Below are positions 33,159 through 34,532 of a stretch of DNA of 34,532 nucleotides, piece after piece; positions within the stretch are counted from its first letter, which is position 1, and each line of letters opens with the position of its first letter. Under the pieces are notes generated by a model. It was given only the letters and a program-made list of their open reading frames with translations, was not told the origin of the DNA and searched no databases. The translations under genes were made by a program, and so were the position numbers. The DNA comes from an uncultured Clostridia bacterium (GTDB lineage: Bacteria > Bacillota > Clostridia > Christensenellales > UBA1242), in assembly GCA_944384405.1 (NCBI GenBank), contig CALWTH010000026.1, positions 1 through 34,532 on the forward strand, read 5' to 3'.

Positions 33159-34286
33159 ATGTTTAACGGCATTACAGAAGAAAAATTAAAAAAACTGGGG
33201 ATATATGATTTGCGACGTATAGCAAGGCTTTGTGGCGTCAATTCACCAACTTCAAAAAGAAGAGATGTTTTGATAACTGAAATTTTGCGAATTAAGGCAG
33301 GTGAGCAAAGACCTGTATTTAACAAAAAGATAGGTCGTCCCGTTAAATCAATGGGCGAAGAAGATGATTTTGGTATGAATTTCGCAGTCAATGGCGACAA
33401 AGAATTGAAAATGTATTTGCAACCTGAAAAAACTGATGAGAATTTATTTGTCTTTGATCAAGATTTTGACGAAGAAAATATGCCACTTAGTACCAACACA
33501 ATTGAATTTAAAGGAATTTTAAGAAAAACATCACAAGATAATTATTTTGTTATAAACATCATAAGCGTTAAACAAAAAAATGTCGTTTTAATAGATGCGT
33601 CAGTGGTAAAAGAGCACAAACTGATTGAAGGCGATATTTTGCATGGAACTGCAACACTTTATGTTTCAAAAGGTTATGCAAAGATGAAAGAACTGAGTGA
33701 AATAAATGGTGTTGTGCCTTCAAAAAATCATTATAGTTTAGATTATGATCCAGTCATTCCAAATGTAATACTTGAGCAGCCCGATTTTAAGGCTGGGCAA
33801 TCAAGAGTGGTGATATGTGAAAATCTTAACGACCAAATAAGTTTTATTGAAAAGCATACGAAAAAATACACTCAAATGGGGTATAAGTGTATTGTAGTTG
33901 GAGTCGAAATTACCATTGAAACAAAACTTAAACTTGATATGATTGAAAATTTGACTCAAATCACATCATTGCTTGATGAGCAAACACAGTTCAGTTTTGA
34001 AAAAATAAATGATTTGCTATATCATTCTGGCAGTTTGTTTTATCATAAAAATAATGTTGTGGTGTTTGTGTTGGACACATTAAACTTATTCTCTGTTCTT
34101 GATGCTTATTATCAATCAAAGCAAGGTGCGAATAGTGAAAAAACAACATTGTGCATAAGAAAATTGGTGGCGAATAGCAAAGCTTCAAAAACAAGTTCAA
34201 TAAGCACAATATGTCTTTTAAGTCAAGATGATGTTGAATTAAGACCAGCAGAAGTTAAGATGCTACAAAAATATAGTATGAGTTAA
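33159..34286 (+). CDS. degenerate Rho-like protein lacking the P-loop
   Basis: The 375-residue protein follows the order of transcription terminator Rho. Residues 1-45 match the Rho N-terminal helical domain (LRRIARLCGV, KRRDVLITEIL). Residues 116-205 match the RNA-binding cold-shock-like domain and linker (FKGILRKTSQDNYFVINI, VLIDASVVKEHKLIEGDILHG, KMKELSEINGVVPS, then PNVIL for the usual PNERL). Residues 210-365 follow the ATPase core (FKAGQSRVVI, VVFVLDTLNLFSVLDAYY as Walker B), but the Walker A loop is absent: ENLNDQ stands where GKT should be, and the rest is short. ATP hydrolysis is therefore unlikely. It could be an RNA-binding regulator or a Rho modulator; a true rho would have to exist elsewhere. 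Confidence 0.75.
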   Translation: MFNGITEEKLKKLGIYDLRRIARLCGVNSPTSKRRDVLITEILRIKAGEQRPVFNKKIGRPVKSMGEEDDFGMNFAVNGDKELKMYLQPEKTDENLFVFDQDFDEENMPLSTNTIEFKGILRKTSQDNYFVINIISVKQKNVVLIDASVVKEHKLIEGDILHGTATLYVSKGYAKMKELSEINGVVPSKNHYSLDYDPVIPNVILEQPDFKAGQSRVVICENLNDQISFIEKHTKKYTQMGYKCIVVGVEITIETKLKLDMIENLTQITSLLDEQTQFSFEKINDLLYHSGSLFYHKNNVVVFVLDTLNLFSVLDAYYQSKQGANSEKTTLCIRKLVANSKASKTSSISTICLLSQDDVELRPAEVKMLQKYSMS

Positions 34287-34289
34287 ATA

Positions 34290-34315
34290 AATGACCGCCG
34301 TAAAAGACGGTCATT
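34290..34315. terminator. inverted repeat after the Rho-like gene, possible terminator
   Basis: AATGACCG (34290-34297) pairs with CGGTCATT (34308-34315) over a 10-nt loop. It lies 3 nt after the stop codon but lacks a T run on the + strand, so termination efficiency is doubtful. Confidence 0.45.
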
Positions 34316-34349
34316 CAGACTGTCGAAAAACTGCGTGACTGAAAAATGT

Positions 34350-34425
34350 TGCAAAATTTTTCTTGCTTTGTTTACTGCAAAACGTCCCAAAACAGTCATT
34401 TAGGTAACTAAACTCCTGCTTTTAT
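34350..34425 (+). repeat. dispersed hairpin repeat, copy E
   Basis: CAG at 34393, TCA, the TTTAG/CTAAA hairpin with GTAA loop (34399-34412), CTC and CTG repeat the family core exactly. AAA before and TTTT after the core form a minimal outer stem, again separated from CAG/CTG by an A-C mismatch. The left flank TTGCTTTGTTTACTGC matches the other copies in part; the usual right flank is missing. The remaining sequence to 34532 shows no gene. Confidence 0.7.
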
Positions 34426-34532
34426 ACTTTTTTTAATATATAAACATTACTCTTATCTATTTTTAAAAAATTTAACTGATAATTATTAACTTATAAGCAA
34501 GTACCGACAAAATGTAAAGCGAAGCGTACATT

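Overview
The window looks like a chromosomal segment from a low-GC, spore-forming member of the Bacillota, probably an uncultured Clostridia lineage. Three things support this: an AT-rich base composition, TGA used as a normal stop codon with standard Shine-Dalgarno (SD) sites at most genes, and a set of endospore genes (a SipL-like coat morphogenetic protein, SpoIIR, SleB, YpeB). No rRNA, tRNA or CRISPR array was seen. Almost all genes are on the + strand.

Layout. 1-566: start of a minus-strand gene running off the left edge, then repeat-rich non-coding DNA. 579-3362: a DUF4143 ATPase and a GPH-type sugar transporter. 3399-9308: four overlapping genes for tRNA 3' end maturation, DNA recombination, hexose-phosphate mutase and nucleotide excision repair (cca-type, rmuC, pgcA-type, uvrC), closed by a strong terminator. 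9456-11969: a Na+/Ca2+ antiporter and two distantly similar unknown proteins. 12252-17606: the str cluster rpsL, rpsG, fusA, tuf. It has a long structured leader and two unusually long gaps filled with a dispersed hairpin repeat family. 17767-19305: sipL-like spore coat gene. 19507-25516: a surface and envelope region with a BspA-type leucine-rich-repeat protein behind a promoter whose spacer holds a 14-G tract, an unknown gene, an acidic zinc-ribbon protein, veg, a small secreted protein and a beta-propeller-type lipoprotein. 25583-26072: two divergent small helix-turn-helix regulators with a shared operator. 26147-29583: asd, dapA, dapB, lysC for diaminopimelate/lysine, which also feeds peptidoglycan and spore dipicolinate. 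29618-33101: an ATP-grasp ligase, then spoIIR, sleB, ypeB. 33159-34286: a Rho-like protein that has lost its nucleotide-binding loop. 34287-34532: non-coding, with another hairpin repeat.

The most interesting observations are: (1) a TTGACA / G14 / TAAAAT promoter that should switch the LRR surface protein on and off by slippage, followed by a leader with two mutually exclusive stems; (2) a dispersed hairpin element whose stems change in a compensated way while an inner core stays fixed, placed directly after rpsG and fusA; (3) a degenerate Rho paralogue with the RNA-binding half intact and the P-loop gone; (4) several genes whose promoter -10 box lies only 6-7 nt before the start codon, implying leaderless mRNAs. 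All functional statements rest on reading motifs by eye; no database search was run.
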